Shown here: piece by piece, positions 37,817 to 47,425 of the stretch
How positions within the stretch are numbered: the stretch's first letter is position 1
Layout of the letters: every line of letters begins with the position of its first letter
Assembly (NCBI GenBank): GCA_016938675.1
Contig: JAFGUF010000001.1
Coordinates: forward strand, 1 to 64,000
From: Clostridia bacterium
GTDB taxonomy: Bacteria > Bacillota > Clostridia > Christensenellales > UMGS416
Direction of reading: 5' to 3'
Length of the DNA stretch: 64,000 nucleotides
The notes under the pieces: generated by a model
The model's database searches: none
The model's input: the letters and a program-made list of their open reading frames with translations, nothing else
Told to the model about the DNA's origin: nothing
Position numbers and translations under genes: made by a program

Positions 37817-40408
37817 ATGAAAGACATCCTAAAAAAAATGATAGTGTTTTTTAAAAATGAAAAAGGGTCGGCGCTGCTAACGGTGCTGATTTTGTTGTTT
37901 ATTTTTGCGGTTATAGGCTCCTCAGTGCTGCTAACAACAATAAATAATATGTCAGTTTCCATGAGAATATCGGAGTATGAGGATACATACTATATTGCAG
38001 AGGCCAATGCTCAGTATGCGCTTACATTTATAAAGGAAGAAGTCGGCGAATACTATATGGAAATGAAAGGACACAAGCAAGTAAGTGAAGAGGAATACAT
38101 AGAAGCACTTGAGAACTTCTATCCAAGCCTTATTGAAAGAATATCAACCAGTGATAATTTTATAAATACAAGCAGATTCAATCCTATTGATTTCAGTGAT
38201 TTGGGTATAACTACATCTGTAACAATTGAAATGGATCCAAATGCAGAGCTTCCTACAGGATACTATGGTACCTCAGGGAATCCTGTTGCTTTCTACATTG
38301 AAAGCATAGCAGAATCCGACAGCAGCAGGAGAGTTGTCAATGCTGTTCTTTATATTGATGACCCGGGAATTGAGTGGCACTATACATCTGTACCGCCTAT
38401 GACTGACAGGCGAATTCTAGCGGGAGATGATATTCTTTCTGCCTCTCAAAACACATATCTTGAAAATGCAATTATCTGCAGAGGAAATGTAACTACCGGA
38501 AACTCGCTTACTGATGAATTTCTTGACAATCACCAAAGCCTATCAGATACATTTACATATGATTCAAATAACTCAATACCGTATTTTCTTAAATGGGAGC
38601 TTCAATTTGAGAAATTCCCTACAAATATTGTATATGATGATTTTACTTCATTGTTTGAAGCATCAACAATAAATTCAACCACATATAATGCCATTGAAGA
38701 CTGGTATTATGAGACTGTAAGCTATAACATTCTTGGATACGAGCCGGGATATGGGCCGGGAGAGTACAGCAGCCAATACATAATTGATAGTTCTGCTAGA
38801 AAAAATGATGTCCCTAAGTATCTCGATTACTATTATGACCAGTCTGTTATAGTTGACTCCAGGCCGTCAACAAAATATGTGGGCACAGAAGATGATCAGG
38901 TCAGAATATATGCAATAGGAAGCCTAGAATTATCCGGAACAAAAAATATAGAGCATTGTTATATTTTTGCAGAAGGCGATATTAAAATTAATATAAATGG
39001 ACATATAGAAGATAGTATCATTATTTCTAATGGAGGTTCTGTTACAATAACCTGTGACTACATTACTAACACAAAAAATAAACATAAGATCATTAAGGCA
39101 AACAATGATGTAAAAATAACACTTGACGAAGACTCGGATTTGCATTATGCCGTAATTAGGTCAGTTACTGGCGGCATTGACATAAAACATTCAAGCTTTG
39201 ACGTTACAAAAAACAAAGTTGAAATGAAAAACTGCTATCTTTATACTGACCCTTCATATGTTGGCGCGATGATAGTACTGAATAATATCTATGTCAATAA
39301 CTCCTTTGTTAACGCGGGAAAGGATCTTGTACTTAGAAACTGTTCCGGTTTAAGCTCTGGTTTTTATGCATATGGGCTTACTGACGCAGATTTGGCGCTC
39401 AATAGTAATCAAGGTTATAAATATCTATATACAGGTACAACCAGTACCGAAAGACAGCTGGACTATTTAAACTATATGCAGATTTCTATTGACAGGGATT
39501 ACGCCAAGTACTTCCGCGGCATAATATTTATTACTGAGCTTATTCAGGCAAATGGTACAAATAATTTAACTGAAAATACATTTACAAAGTGTGACTTTAC
39601 GACGCGGGAAGACATATTCATGGCTAGCCCAAGGTATACTATTTCAACCGGAAACCAAATGATTGACTTCAGTGACTGCAGATTAATAGCTGACAGGGAA
39701 GTGATGATAGAACATGTTACAATGAATCATTGTTATGTCTTTGCCGGCATTAGAGGATATGAAAATGAAAATAGCTATTATTATATCGATGGTGCCATTC
39801 GTTATGGAGTGGCAAGGGGAATATACCTGCGTATGGATTATAGTAAAACCCAGCTGAACAACTCGGTGTTTTATTCAAGAGGGAAAATTATATACAGTCA
39901 GCATACTCCGGAATCAGATGGTTTCTTGATTACGGAGCAGGGCAAAAAACGTATAGGTATAGATTCAACATATCCAAATGAACCAGGACCATGCTTATTC
40001 TATTCAAAAGATAATTTTGAATATAATGGGCTAGTAACGTCAGTGAGCGTAGACTCTAGCCTAATGAAATACAACAATAGTCTCTGCAATGATATGATAA
40101 TAATGACTGAAGCGAGTGTGGCGCCGCATGAATTCTACCCCAGTGCTGAGGACGTACTCTTTATTGGCGGAGATATGCAAATTGTTACTGATCCAGACGT
40201 TCCTTATACAAGCAATCGCCTTATAACTTTGTACGGCGATGCCGGCACTTCGCTTTCAGATCTTGAAGTGCAGTCAAGAACCCTATTTGAAAATTACTTT
40301 GAGCAAAAGCTGAATAAAGATGAAATATTGCTTTTTACACCCGGATTCACGGATGTATTTAGATATGAGGACATATATGAGAAAACACAATCGGAAAATG
40401 GAGGTTGA
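37817..40408 (+). CDS. Large PilX-like pilus protein with predicted repetitive beta-rich C-terminal region
   Basis: N-terminal 'NEKGSALLTVLILLFIFAVIGSSVLLTTINNMS...YYIAEANAQYAL' (PilX-like); 863 aa rich in short beta-like Asn/Gly/Ser repeats; inside the T4P cluster. Confidence 0.75.
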   Translation: MKDILKKMIVFFKNEKGSALLTVLILLFIFAVIGSSVLLTTINNMSVSMRISEYEDTYYIAEANAQYALTFIKEEVGEYYMEMKGHKQVSEEEYIEALENFYPSLIERISTSDNFINTSRFNPIDFSDLGITTSVTIEMDPNAELPTGYYGTSGNPVAFYIESIAESDSSRRVVNAVLYIDDPGIEWHYTSVPPMTDRRILAGDDILSASQNTYLENAIICRGNVTTGNSLTDEFLDNHQSLSDTFTYDSNNSIPYFLKWELQFEKFPTNIVYDDFTSLFEASTINSTTYNAIEDWYYETVSYNILGYEPGYGPGEYSSQYIIDSSARKNDVPKYLDYYYDQSVIVDSRPSTKYVGTEDDQVRIYAIGSLELSGTKNIEHCYIFAEGDIKININGHIEDSIIISNGGSVTITCDYITNTKNKHKIIKANNDVKITLDEDSDLHYAVIRSVTGGIDIKHSSFDVTKNKVEMKNCYLYTDPSYVGAMIVLNNIYVNNSFVNAGKDLVLRNCSGLSSGFYAYGLTDADLALNSNQGYKYLYTGTTSTERQLDYLNYMQISIDRDYAKYFRGIIFITELIQANGTNNLTENTFTKCDFTTREDIFMASPRYTISTGNQMIDFSDCRLIADREVMIEHVTMNHCYVFAGIRGYENENSYYYIDGAIRYGVARGIYLRMDYSKTQLNNSVFYSRGKIIYSQHTPESDGFLITEQGKKRIGIDSTYPNEPGPCLFYSKDNFEYNGLVTSVSVDSSLMKYNNSLCNDMIIMTEASVAPHEFYPSAEDVLFIGGDMQIVTDPDVPYTSNRLITLYGDAGTSLSDLEVQSRTLFENYFEQKLNKDEILLFTPGFTDVFRYEDIYEKTQSENGG

Positions 40409-40412
40409 TTGA

Positions 40413-41456
40413 ATGGGAGTAAAACAGCAGAAAATAGTAGCTGTTGATGTTGGCCAGCACTCGCTTAATATGGTATTAGGCTCCGGACAGGGATTGATAA
40501 CAAAGGCCGCGACCGTTAAACTGCCGGATGGAGTTATAACAAGTACAAGGCTAAGCTCACCGGATATGCTGGTTACCGCATTAAGAGAAGCAAAAAGCAT
40601 GGCAAAGATAAGCGACCGGAACTGTGTGTTGGTGGTTGGCGGCAGGGAAGTAATTATAAGGTATTTTAATCTTCCGAAAATGAGCCCTGTACATTTATAT
40701 GAAAACTGTATAAGTGAGTTGTCACCGTATCTTCCTTTCAGTGCGGATAATTATACGATTGATTACTCCATAAAGGATGTTATTCAGCAGGATAAAAGCA
40801 CTGAGTATCGTGTGATGGTAGTTGCTATTCATAATGATGTAATTATACCTTATGTTGAGGCGTTTAATCAGGCAGGCTTCAGGCTTAGCCGTGTTGACAT
40901 AAAGGATAACAGTATTGAAAAGCTTATTAAGGTACTGGCGCAGAGTAGCACAAGACCAAAGAATAATTACTGCGTTATTGATATTGGGGCTTCAATGACA
41001 ACAACATCGGCTTATGCTGATGGGAAGTTTTATATAAACAATACTAATAATATTGGCGGCAACTACCTGCGAGATGCAATTGCTGATTTATATGGCCTTG
41101 ATGTGATAAGGGCAGAAGAGAAAAAAATAGAAATAAGTAAAATAAACTATACAAGCCAGAACAAAGAGGTTATGAACGTACTCAACGCCTTCTTTGAGAA
41201 AATAGTCACCGACGCGGCAAGAGTTATAGAATTTTTTAAAGCAAACAATGAGCAGAAAAGCATTGAAGAGATTTATCTTTGCGGAGGTGCATCTGCTGTG
41301 AAGGGTATGTCGGCATTTGTTGAGTCAAGCAGCGATATCCCGACAACGGAATTAAAAGACCTTGTTAAAAATCTTTTCTCAGGTAAAATAGTAGGCGAAC
41401 TTAATCTTGAGCGGTATATAGGCGCAGTAGGCGCAACATTCATGGAGGTCGATTGA
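40413..41456 (+). CDS. pilM: Type IV pilus assembly protein PilM
   Basis: 'VAVDVGQHSLNMVLG', 'CVIDIGASMTTTSAYADG', 'IYLCGGASAVKGM' actin-like ATPase motifs. Confidence 0.92.
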   Translation: MGVKQQKIVAVDVGQHSLNMVLGSGQGLITKAATVKLPDGVITSTRLSSPDMLVTALREAKSMAKISDRNCVLVVGGREVIIRYFNLPKMSPVHLYENCISELSPYLPFSADNYTIDYSIKDVIQQDKSTEYRVMVVAIHNDVIIPYVEAFNQAGFRLSRVDIKDNSIEKLIKVLAQSSTRPKNNYCVIDIGASMTTTSAYADGKFYINNTNNIGGNYLRDAIADLYGLDVIRAEEKKIEISKINYTSQNKEVMNVLNAFFEKIVTDAARVIEFFKANNEQKSIEEIYLCGGASAVKGMSAFVESSSDIPTTELKDLVKNLFSGKIVGELNLERYIGAVGATFMEVD

Positions 41457-42073
41457 TAATGAAAAGAGATATTAATTTACTTCCATCGAAGAATTTTGGG
41501 CCAAAGAAAACAGGAAGCGCTGTAGTAGCGCTTGCAGTGATTCTCGTTTATGTTCTTGTGTTCGGAATAGGCATTTTAATTCCTAAAAACATTAAAGAAG
41601 CAAAAACCATATTAATCAAGGGCTTGGATAATCAAATAACTCAGCTTGAACCGTTGGTGCAGGAGTATGAAACACTGAAAGAACAATTGGATATACTACA
41701 GGTTTCTATTAACAGCACTGGTTCACTAGATTACAGCAAGTATAACGCTGAAGACGCATTGGATATAATTGAGAGCACATGCCCTTCGGGGGTAATGATT
41801 AAAAGATTGTCAAATAACAACGGAACGCTTAACATGGAAATAGTTGCTGCTAACAATTATCTTATTTCGCAGTTTGCTTTGGAGTTAGAAAGATCAAAAT
41901 ATTTCACTTCAGTTTTTATTTCCGGTTCTTCACCTGCAGGCATAGAAATTGACGAGAACGAACAGACGCAGGTAACTGACGCAGTAAGGGCGACATTAGT
42001 TTTGGAGTATGATCTGTCTATTCCTGAAGAAGAGACAGCAGATGCGGAAGGCACGGAAGGAGGCGGAGAATAA
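41453..42073 (+). CDS. pilN: PilN-like assembly protein
   Basis: 'RDINLLP' start and one TM; follows pilM. Confidence 0.85.
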   Translation: MIMKRDINLLPSKNFGPKKTGSAVVALAVILVYVLVFGIGILIPKNIKEAKTILIKGLDNQITQLEPLVQEYETLKEQLDILQVSINSTGSLDYSKYNAEDALDIIESTCPSGVMIKRLSNNNGTLNMEIVAANNYLISQFALELERSKYFTSVFISGSSPAGIEIDENEQTQVTDAVRATLVLEYDLSIPEEETADAEGTEGGGE

Positions 42074-42720
42074 TGAAGTTCGGAAAGAAAGAATTAATTA
42101 TTGTCGTAGCTCTGATTTTTGTTGTATCCGCACTGGCTTATTATGGGTATTATCTTACTCCTGCTTTAGCAGATATAGATGGGTTGAATTCGTCAATTGA
42201 GCAAAAAAAGCTTAAAATACTTTCTATGCAGACTGCAATTGATGAAATTGATAACATTAAAAACGAAATTACGACATTGGAAGCGGAACTTGCTTTGCAG
42301 TCAGAAGATATTCCAAGGGGAATAAGCCTACCGCTTCAATTAGTAGATATAACCAATGTTCTGAATGACAGGTGTCGTAGTCAGCTTATTATATTTGATG
42401 AGTCGAATTTAGAATTTGAAAGTTATCAAAAGAACGAAGTTAATTTGAGCTTTGTAACGTCCTATGAAAACCTCAGACTGATTTTAAACGAATTCCAAAA
42501 TATGCCAATAAAGAATCAGGTGGTTACAATGAGCGTTACGCTATCATTGGACGACACGGTATTTTATTCGGGAATTCTTAATGGCGACTACCTGCTTGTA
42601 GGATTAAATGTTGAATTCTATGCATTCTATCCGGACCCTGAAGCAGAACCTTTAGAGAAGCAGCCATTCGAAGACGGGCCTATTGAAGGCAAAAATCCAT
42701 TCAGAGCCACAAAGAATTAG
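42073..42720 (+). CDS. pilO: PilO-like assembly protein
   Basis: Single TM, coiled coil and alpha/beta domain; position after pilN. Confidence 0.78.
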   Translation: MKFGKKELIIVVALIFVVSALAYYGYYLTPALADIDGLNSSIEQKKLKILSMQTAIDEIDNIKNEITTLEAELALQSEDIPRGISLPLQLVDITNVLNDRCRSQLIIFDESNLEFESYQKNEVNLSFVTSYENLRLILNEFQNMPIKNQVVTMSVTLSLDDTVFYSGILNGDYLLVGLNVEFYAFYPDPEAEPLEKQPFEDGPIEGKNPFRATKN

Positions 42721-42735
42721 AATATTATAGAATTG

Positions 42736-42764
42736 AAAAAGCACCCTACAAGGTGCTTTTTTTT
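42736..42764 (+). terminator. Intrinsic terminator of the pilus operon
   Basis: AAAAAGCACCctacaaGGTGCTTTTTTTT. Confidence 0.88.
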
Positions 42765-42853
42765 ATATTAATTCATAGATTATTTTTGATTCATTATTTT
42801 AATAATGTAAGAGTTTTTATATGTCTGTGTATGACCACTTTATTATAAATAAA

Positions 42854-42879
42854 AGAGTTCTCATATATGTGAGAACTCT
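42854..42879 (-). terminator. Intrinsic terminator downstream of tRNA-Ser
   Basis: AGAGTTCTC...GAGAACTCT followed on the minus strand by TTTTATTTAT. Confidence 0.75.
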
Positions 42880-42885
42880 GTTATA

Positions 42886-42973
42886 TGGCAGAGAGAGGGG
42901 GATTTGAACCCCCGGTGCCTTTCGGCACAACGGTTTTCGAGACCGCCACAATCGGCCGCTCTGTCATCTCTCC
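42886..42973 (-). tRNA. tRNA-Ser(CGA), CCA encoded
   Basis: Reverse complement GGAGAGATGACAGAGCGGCCGATTGTGGCGGTCTCGAAAACCG...GTGCCGAAAGGCAC...GGGGGTTCAAATCCCCCTCTCTCTGCCA; anticodon loop CTCGAAA. Confidence 0.95.
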
Positions 42974-42985
42974 ATAATATATAAA

Positions 42986-44683
42986 CTACATTTTATCCGG
43001 TGCTTTTACTCCAATTAAGTACAATGCAGTGTTTATAACTTGCTTTGTGCACTGAGCTAATATTAGCCTTGCACGGACTTTTTCTTCGCCGTCATCGTCG
43101 ATGATTCGATGCTCAAAATAATATTTATTGAAAGTCTTTGCCAAATCAATGCTAAAACGCGTGATGAAAGAAGGTTCATACCTTTCAGCCGCGCTTTTTA
43201 TAATTTCAGGGAAATCACGTAGAAGGGTAATAATTTTACCTGCGTCTTCATTGTCCAATGTTGAGAAGTCTGTTTTGCCATCCAGCGAAATATCGGACTT
43301 TGTAAGCACAGATGAGCAGCGTGCGTGAGTATACTGCACATATGGCGCTGCTTCTCCTTCAAAGCTAAGCGCGCTTTCCCAGGAAAAGACCATATCTTTA
43401 ATTCGGTTATTTTTAAGGGCTGCAAAGATTATAGAGCCTATTCCGACGATCGATGCAACCTCTTGTTTGTTTTCCAATTCAGAGTTTTTCTCTTCAATTA
43501 TATTCAAAGATTTTTCAATAGCTTTGTTGATTAAATCTTTTAGCTCAACTGCTGTTCCCTTACGGGTGGACATTGAGCCGTCTTCCATCCTTACCCAGCC
43601 ATAGTTAACATGGACTAAGTCTTTCGAATAATCTTTTCCCATCAGCTCAAGAACCTTGAAGAATTGCTTGAAATGAAGGTTTTGCTCATATGCAGTTACA
43701 TATAAACATTTATGAAAATCGTATGTATCTTTTCTGTATTGTGCTGCTGCCATATCGCGAGTGGCATATAAAGACGCACCGTCTTTTTTAAGAATCATGC
43801 ATGGGGGCATATCGTATTTGTCTAGCATAACAACCTTTGCGCCCTGATCCTCTACAAGTAATCCCTTTTCTTCTAATTCATCAATAATCGGCTGCATTTT
43901 ATCTTGGTAGAATGCCTCGCCATTATAGCTGTCGAACTTGACATCAAGCATTGCATATATTTTGCTGACTTCTTCTATTGTAAGAGCGCGGAAATATTCG
44001 AAGAGCTCTAAAGCTTCAGCATCGCCATCTTCTATTTTTTTGAACCAGGCACGTGCGTCATCGTCCATTGTTTCATCGTTTTCGGCATCAACATGGTACT
44101 GAACATAGATACGCGCAAGCTCTGCTATTCCGCCTTCTTCAACCTGCTTTTTTGAAGAATACATCTTATAGCCAACGATAAGCTTGCCGAATTGAGTTCC
44201 CCAGTCACCGAGATGATTGATAGAAACGGTATTATAGCCGAGGTGCTTATATATTCTGCTTAATGAGTTGCCGATTGCGGTGGTTGAAAGATGGCCTATA
44301 TGCATCGGCTTGGCGATATTTACGGAGGAGTAGTCAAGGCAGATAGTCTTATCTTTGCCTTCTGCGCTTTTGGAGTAATTCTCGCCTTCACTTAGTATCT
44401 TGCTTAATACATCCGCACTGGCGTTTTGTTTATTTAAATAGAAATTCAGGTATCCGTTTACGCTTTGCACTTTCTCAATGGCGTTGTCTGTCTCGAACTG
44501 CTCTGAAAGCATATCGGAAATCATGGTTGGTGCTTTTCTTAATATTTTTGATAGCTTAAAGCAGGGCAGGGCAAAGTCGCCCATTTCAGCCTTAGCCGGT
44601 ATTTCCAGCATATCTTCAATCTGGCTTGTTTCCAGTTCAATTGATTTACTTAGTTTATCTGCAATTAATTTTTTATAATCCAT
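42986..44683 (-). CDS. argS: Arginine--tRNA ligase
   Basis: 'SSVNIAKPMHIGHLSTTAIGNSLSRIYKHLGY' HIGH motif, 'GSMSTRKGTAVEL', C-terminal anticodon-binding DALR domain. Confidence 0.97.
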   Translation of the reverse strand: MDYKKLIADKLSKSIELETSQIEDMLEIPAKAEMGDFALPCFKLSKILRKAPTMISDMLSEQFETDNAIEKVQSVNGYLNFYLNKQNASADVLSKILSEGENYSKSAEGKDKTICLDYSSVNIAKPMHIGHLSTTAIGNSLSRIYKHLGYNTVSINHLGDWGTQFGKLIVGYKMYSSKKQVEEGGIAELARIYVQYHVDAENDETMDDDARAWFKKIEDGDAEALELFEYFRALTIEEVSKIYAMLDVKFDSYNGEAFYQDKMQPIIDELEEKGLLVEDQGAKVVMLDKYDMPPCMILKKDGASLYATRDMAAAQYRKDTYDFHKCLYVTAYEQNLHFKQFFKVLELMGKDYSKDLVHVNYGWVRMEDGSMSTRKGTAVELKDLINKAIEKSLNIIEEKNSELENKQEVASIVGIGSIIFAALKNNRIKDMVFSWESALSFEGEAAPYVQYTHARCSSVLTKSDISLDGKTDFSTLDNEDAGKIITLLRDFPEIIKSAAERYEPSFITRFSIDLAKTFNKYYFEHRIIDDDGEEKVRARLILAQCTKQVINTALYLIGVKAPDKM

Positions 44684-44964
44684 ATTGTTCCTTAATTAAG
44701 TCTTCGTAAAAATACTCTATGTAGTATAACTGATTTTATGTGGTAAGACAAGAGGGTTTAGTAAGTTTATGTTGCTTAAGGCATTAGAAAATTAATTCAC
44801 TCTATAAATAAAATGAATTTTTTTCGGAATTAATATTTAATAAATATTATAAGGAGAAATTAAATTAATCCAATTAATATAATTAGATAAATATGGTATA
44901 ATATACATATAAAAAATGGTGTGATGAGAAATCCAGATAAATTTGTTTTAGAAGAGTTTTAAAT

Positions 44965-45429
44965 ATGAAAAAAATTAGAATACTGATATTAATATTGTGC
45001 CTTTTACTTCTTGCTTCATGTGATATAGGGAAGGTAAATAGGTTTAGTGTAGGAAATAACGTGAATGTTGAAAAAAGCACTAAAGATATTCAAAATAGCA
45101 ACAATAACATCGTGATGACAATTCTCGAAAACACACTAACAACAAATGGTGCAAATTTGAGTATTCGCAACGAAGGTAATCAAGATATATCATTTGGGAG
45201 CCAGTACTTTATCCAAGTGTTGATAGATGATAGTTGGTATGACATAATAATTCCACAAGTCGATTGGACGATGGAGTTGATAACGCTAGAACCGGGGCAG
45301 GAGCAAACTTTTGAACTCAATTGGTCTTCTGTATATGGAAATCTTTCTACAGGGACTTATAGAATTGTTAAAGAGTATCGAGCAGAATCTGTAAGTTCAT
45401 ATGTTTTCTGTGAATTTGAAATTAATTAA
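44965..45429 (+). CDS. Lipoprotein with bacterial Ig-like domain
   Basis: Lipobox LLLASC; 'LTTNGANLSIRNEGNQDISFGSQYFIQVLIDDSWYDI...LEPGQEQTFELNWSSVYGNLSTGTYRIVKEY'. Confidence 0.78.
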   Translation: MKKIRILILILCLLLLASCDIGKVNRFSVGNNVNVEKSTKDIQNSNNNIVMTILENTLTTNGANLSIRNEGNQDISFGSQYFIQVLIDDSWYDIIIPQVDWTMELITLEPGQEQTFELNWSSVYGNLSTGTYRIVKEYRAESVSSYVFCEFEIN

Positions 45430-45476
45430 AGTATTCTGGAAGAAAAATAATAAGTAGTATTTAATATATTTGAATT

Positions 45477-45504
45477 AAAATGGCCTTAATCAGGTCATTT
45501 TTTT
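45477..45504 (+). terminator. Intrinsic terminator
   Basis: AAAATGgCCttaatcaGGtCATTTTTTTA. Confidence 0.7.
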
Positions 45505-45570
45505 ATGAATTGTATTTTAGCGATTAATTTAAAAATAGATTGAATACTTGTTAACTCTGCGTAAATTACA

Positions 45571-45623
45571 TTGACATTTTTAAAGCAAAGTAGTATTATT
45601 GTATTTGCGTGAAAGCGCAAATA
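45571..45623 (+). promoter_or_regulatory. ars operon promoter and putative ArsR operator
   Basis: TTGACA (45571-45576), 17 nt, TATTAT (45594-45599); immediately followed by perfect IR TATTTGCG-tgaaag-CGCAAATA (45602-45623). Confidence 0.8.
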
Positions 45624-45642
45624 AGAAAATGCGGTAAAGTAT

Positions 45643-46029
45643 ATGGAAAAAATATTTAAAGCAATAGGGGATTTCTCCCGCGTAAGAATAATAAGCCTTC
45701 TTACAGATGACAGCCTGTGCGTAACAGAATTAAGCAACATTCTGCAGATGTCGGTTTCAGCCGTATCACGGCATTTAACTAGGCTTAACCTGCTTGGAAT
45801 TATTGACGACAGGCACGACGCGCAATGGGTATATTATACGGTTTCAGATGAATTTAAAAAAGAAAACGGGTTGCTGCTTGAATATATAAACAATTCATCA
45901 AAGAAAGACAAAACAATGGTTGAGGACGCTGTTCGCAAGGACAGATATAAAGGCAGTGAATACTGCTGCAGAGATTTATCATCCTGCAAAACAGAAGTTG
46001 AGAAAGTGATGAACGGCGAAAATGAATAA
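45643..46029 (+). CDS. arsR: ArsR/SmtB family transcriptional regulator
   Basis: 'IFKAIGDFSRVRIISLLTDDSLCVTELSNILQMSVSAVSRHLTRL'; C-terminal Cys 'YCCRDLSSC'. Confidence 0.93.
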   Translation: MEKIFKAIGDFSRVRIISLLTDDSLCVTELSNILQMSVSAVSRHLTRLNLLGIIDDRHDAQWVYYTVSDEFKKENGLLLEYINNSSKKDKTMVEDAVRKDRYKGSEYCCRDLSSCKTEVEKVMNGENE

Positions 46030-46426
46030 AAAGAAAGTAGCATTTATATGCGTGCATAATTCGTGCAGGTCGCAGATGGCAGAAGGCTTCGCAAGGCACA
46101 TTGCAGATGACGTGATAGACGCATACTCAGCAGGCAGCGAAAGATATGCGGAGGTTAAGCCTTTTGCTGTAGAAGTGATGAAAGAGAATGGAATTGACGT
46201 AAGTGGTCAATATCCTAAATTAATCAGTGAAATTCCGCAGGATTTGGATTATGTCGTAACAATGGGCTGCGGAGTGCAGTGCCCCATTATAAAAGGTGCG
46301 CACAAGGAAGACTGGGGACTGGATGACCCATCGGGCAAAGGCATTGAAGAATTCAGAAAAACGAGAGATTTAATTGAAATTAAGGTAAAGGAGCTGGCAG
46401 AGAGAATAAAGAATTCTGCCGAGTAG
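46022..46426 (+). CDS. arsC: Arsenate reductase ArsC (LMW phosphatase-type)
   Basis: 'CVHNSCRSQMAEGFARH' CX5R loop; 'VVTMGCGVQCP'; 'WGLDDPSGK'. Confidence 0.93.
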   Translation: MNKKKVAFICVHNSCRSQMAEGFARHIADDVIDAYSAGSERYAEVKPFAVEVMKENGIDVSGQYPKLISEIPQDLDYVVTMGCGVQCPIIKGAHKEDWGLDDPSGKGIEEFRKTRDLIEIKVKELAERIKNSAE

Positions 46427-46430
46427 TAGT

Positions 46431-47399
46431 ATGTTTAATTGGCTAGATAATTTGGTAACACTGCTTGTTGAAGGGGTATTTAAAATATCGGTGGACTCTA
46501 GGCTGGGAAGCAGCATCCACTTTTTTATATACGACAGCGTAAAAATTGTAATACTTTTAAGTATTATGATATTTGCGATATCATTTATCAGGTCGTACTT
46601 TCCGCCGGAAAAAACAAAAAAAATACTGACGAAGTTTAAAGGAATACAAGGCAATATAGTAGCTTCACTGCTGGGTGTTGTAACACCATTTTGCTCATGC
46701 TCATCTGTTCCGATATTCATTGGGTTCGTAGAGGGCGGCGTGCCGCTGGGTTTGACATTTTCATTTCTTATAACTTCCCCCATTGTTAATGAGGCTGCAA
46801 TAGCGCTGCTTCTCGGTATGTTCGGCTGGAAGGTGACTCTTATCTACGTATTAAGCGGAATTTTTGTAGGTGTAATAGGCGGCATTATAATAGGAGCGCT
46901 CAAATTAGAAAAGTACGTAGAAAGCTATGTTTACGAGACGCATCTTGCCGATGTTGAGCAGGCAAAGATGACATTTAAGCAGAGATTAAGCTATGCATTG
47001 GGTGAAGTGAAAGCCATTGTAAAAAGGGTGTGGATATTCCTTCTTATCGGCATAGGCCTTGGCGCTGTGATACATGGATATGTGCCGGAAGATTTCTTAA
47101 TAAAGTTTGCCCACGAAAATAACCCGTTTGCGGTAATAATCGGCGTAATTGCAGGTATACCACTCTACTCAAATGCAGTAGGCACTATCCCGATTGCTCA
47201 GGCACTTATAGCAAAGGGGATCAATCTTGGCACGGCACTTGCATTCATGATGGCAGTTACAGCTATGAGCCTGCCGGAGATGATACTGCTGAAAAAAGTA
47301 ATTAAGCCGAGACTTATTGCGGCATTCGTTGCAATAACAGGAGCTGGAATTATCTTCGTAGGTTATTTGTTTAATTGGATTGAACATCTGATAATATAA
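46431..47399 (+). CDS. Permease, ArsP/DUF318 family
   Basis: 'VTPFCSCSSVPIFIGFVEGGVPLGLTFSFLITSPIVNE', 'AGIPLYSNAVGTIPIAQALI'. Confidence 0.92.
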   Translation: MFNWLDNLVTLLVEGVFKISVDSRLGSSIHFFIYDSVKIVILLSIMIFAISFIRSYFPPEKTKKILTKFKGIQGNIVASLLGVVTPFCSCSSVPIFIGFVEGGVPLGLTFSFLITSPIVNEAAIALLLGMFGWKVTLIYVLSGIFVGVIGGIIIGALKLEKYVESYVYETHLADVEQAKMTFKQRLSYALGEVKAIVKRVWIFLLIGIGLGAVIHGYVPEDFLIKFAHENNPFAVIIGVIAGIPLYSNAVGTIPIAQALIAKGINLGTALAFMMAVTAMSLPEMILLKKVIKPRLIAAFVAITGAGIIFVGYLFNWIEHLII

Positions 47400-47425
47400 A
47401 ATTTAAAATAAGTGAGGTATTTCAA

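Noticed and set aside
44684-44964. Possible T-box leader or other riboswitch near argS
   Set aside because: No TGGNACCGCG-like T-box motif or specifier/terminator layout seen on the minus strand; the region is simply AT-rich.
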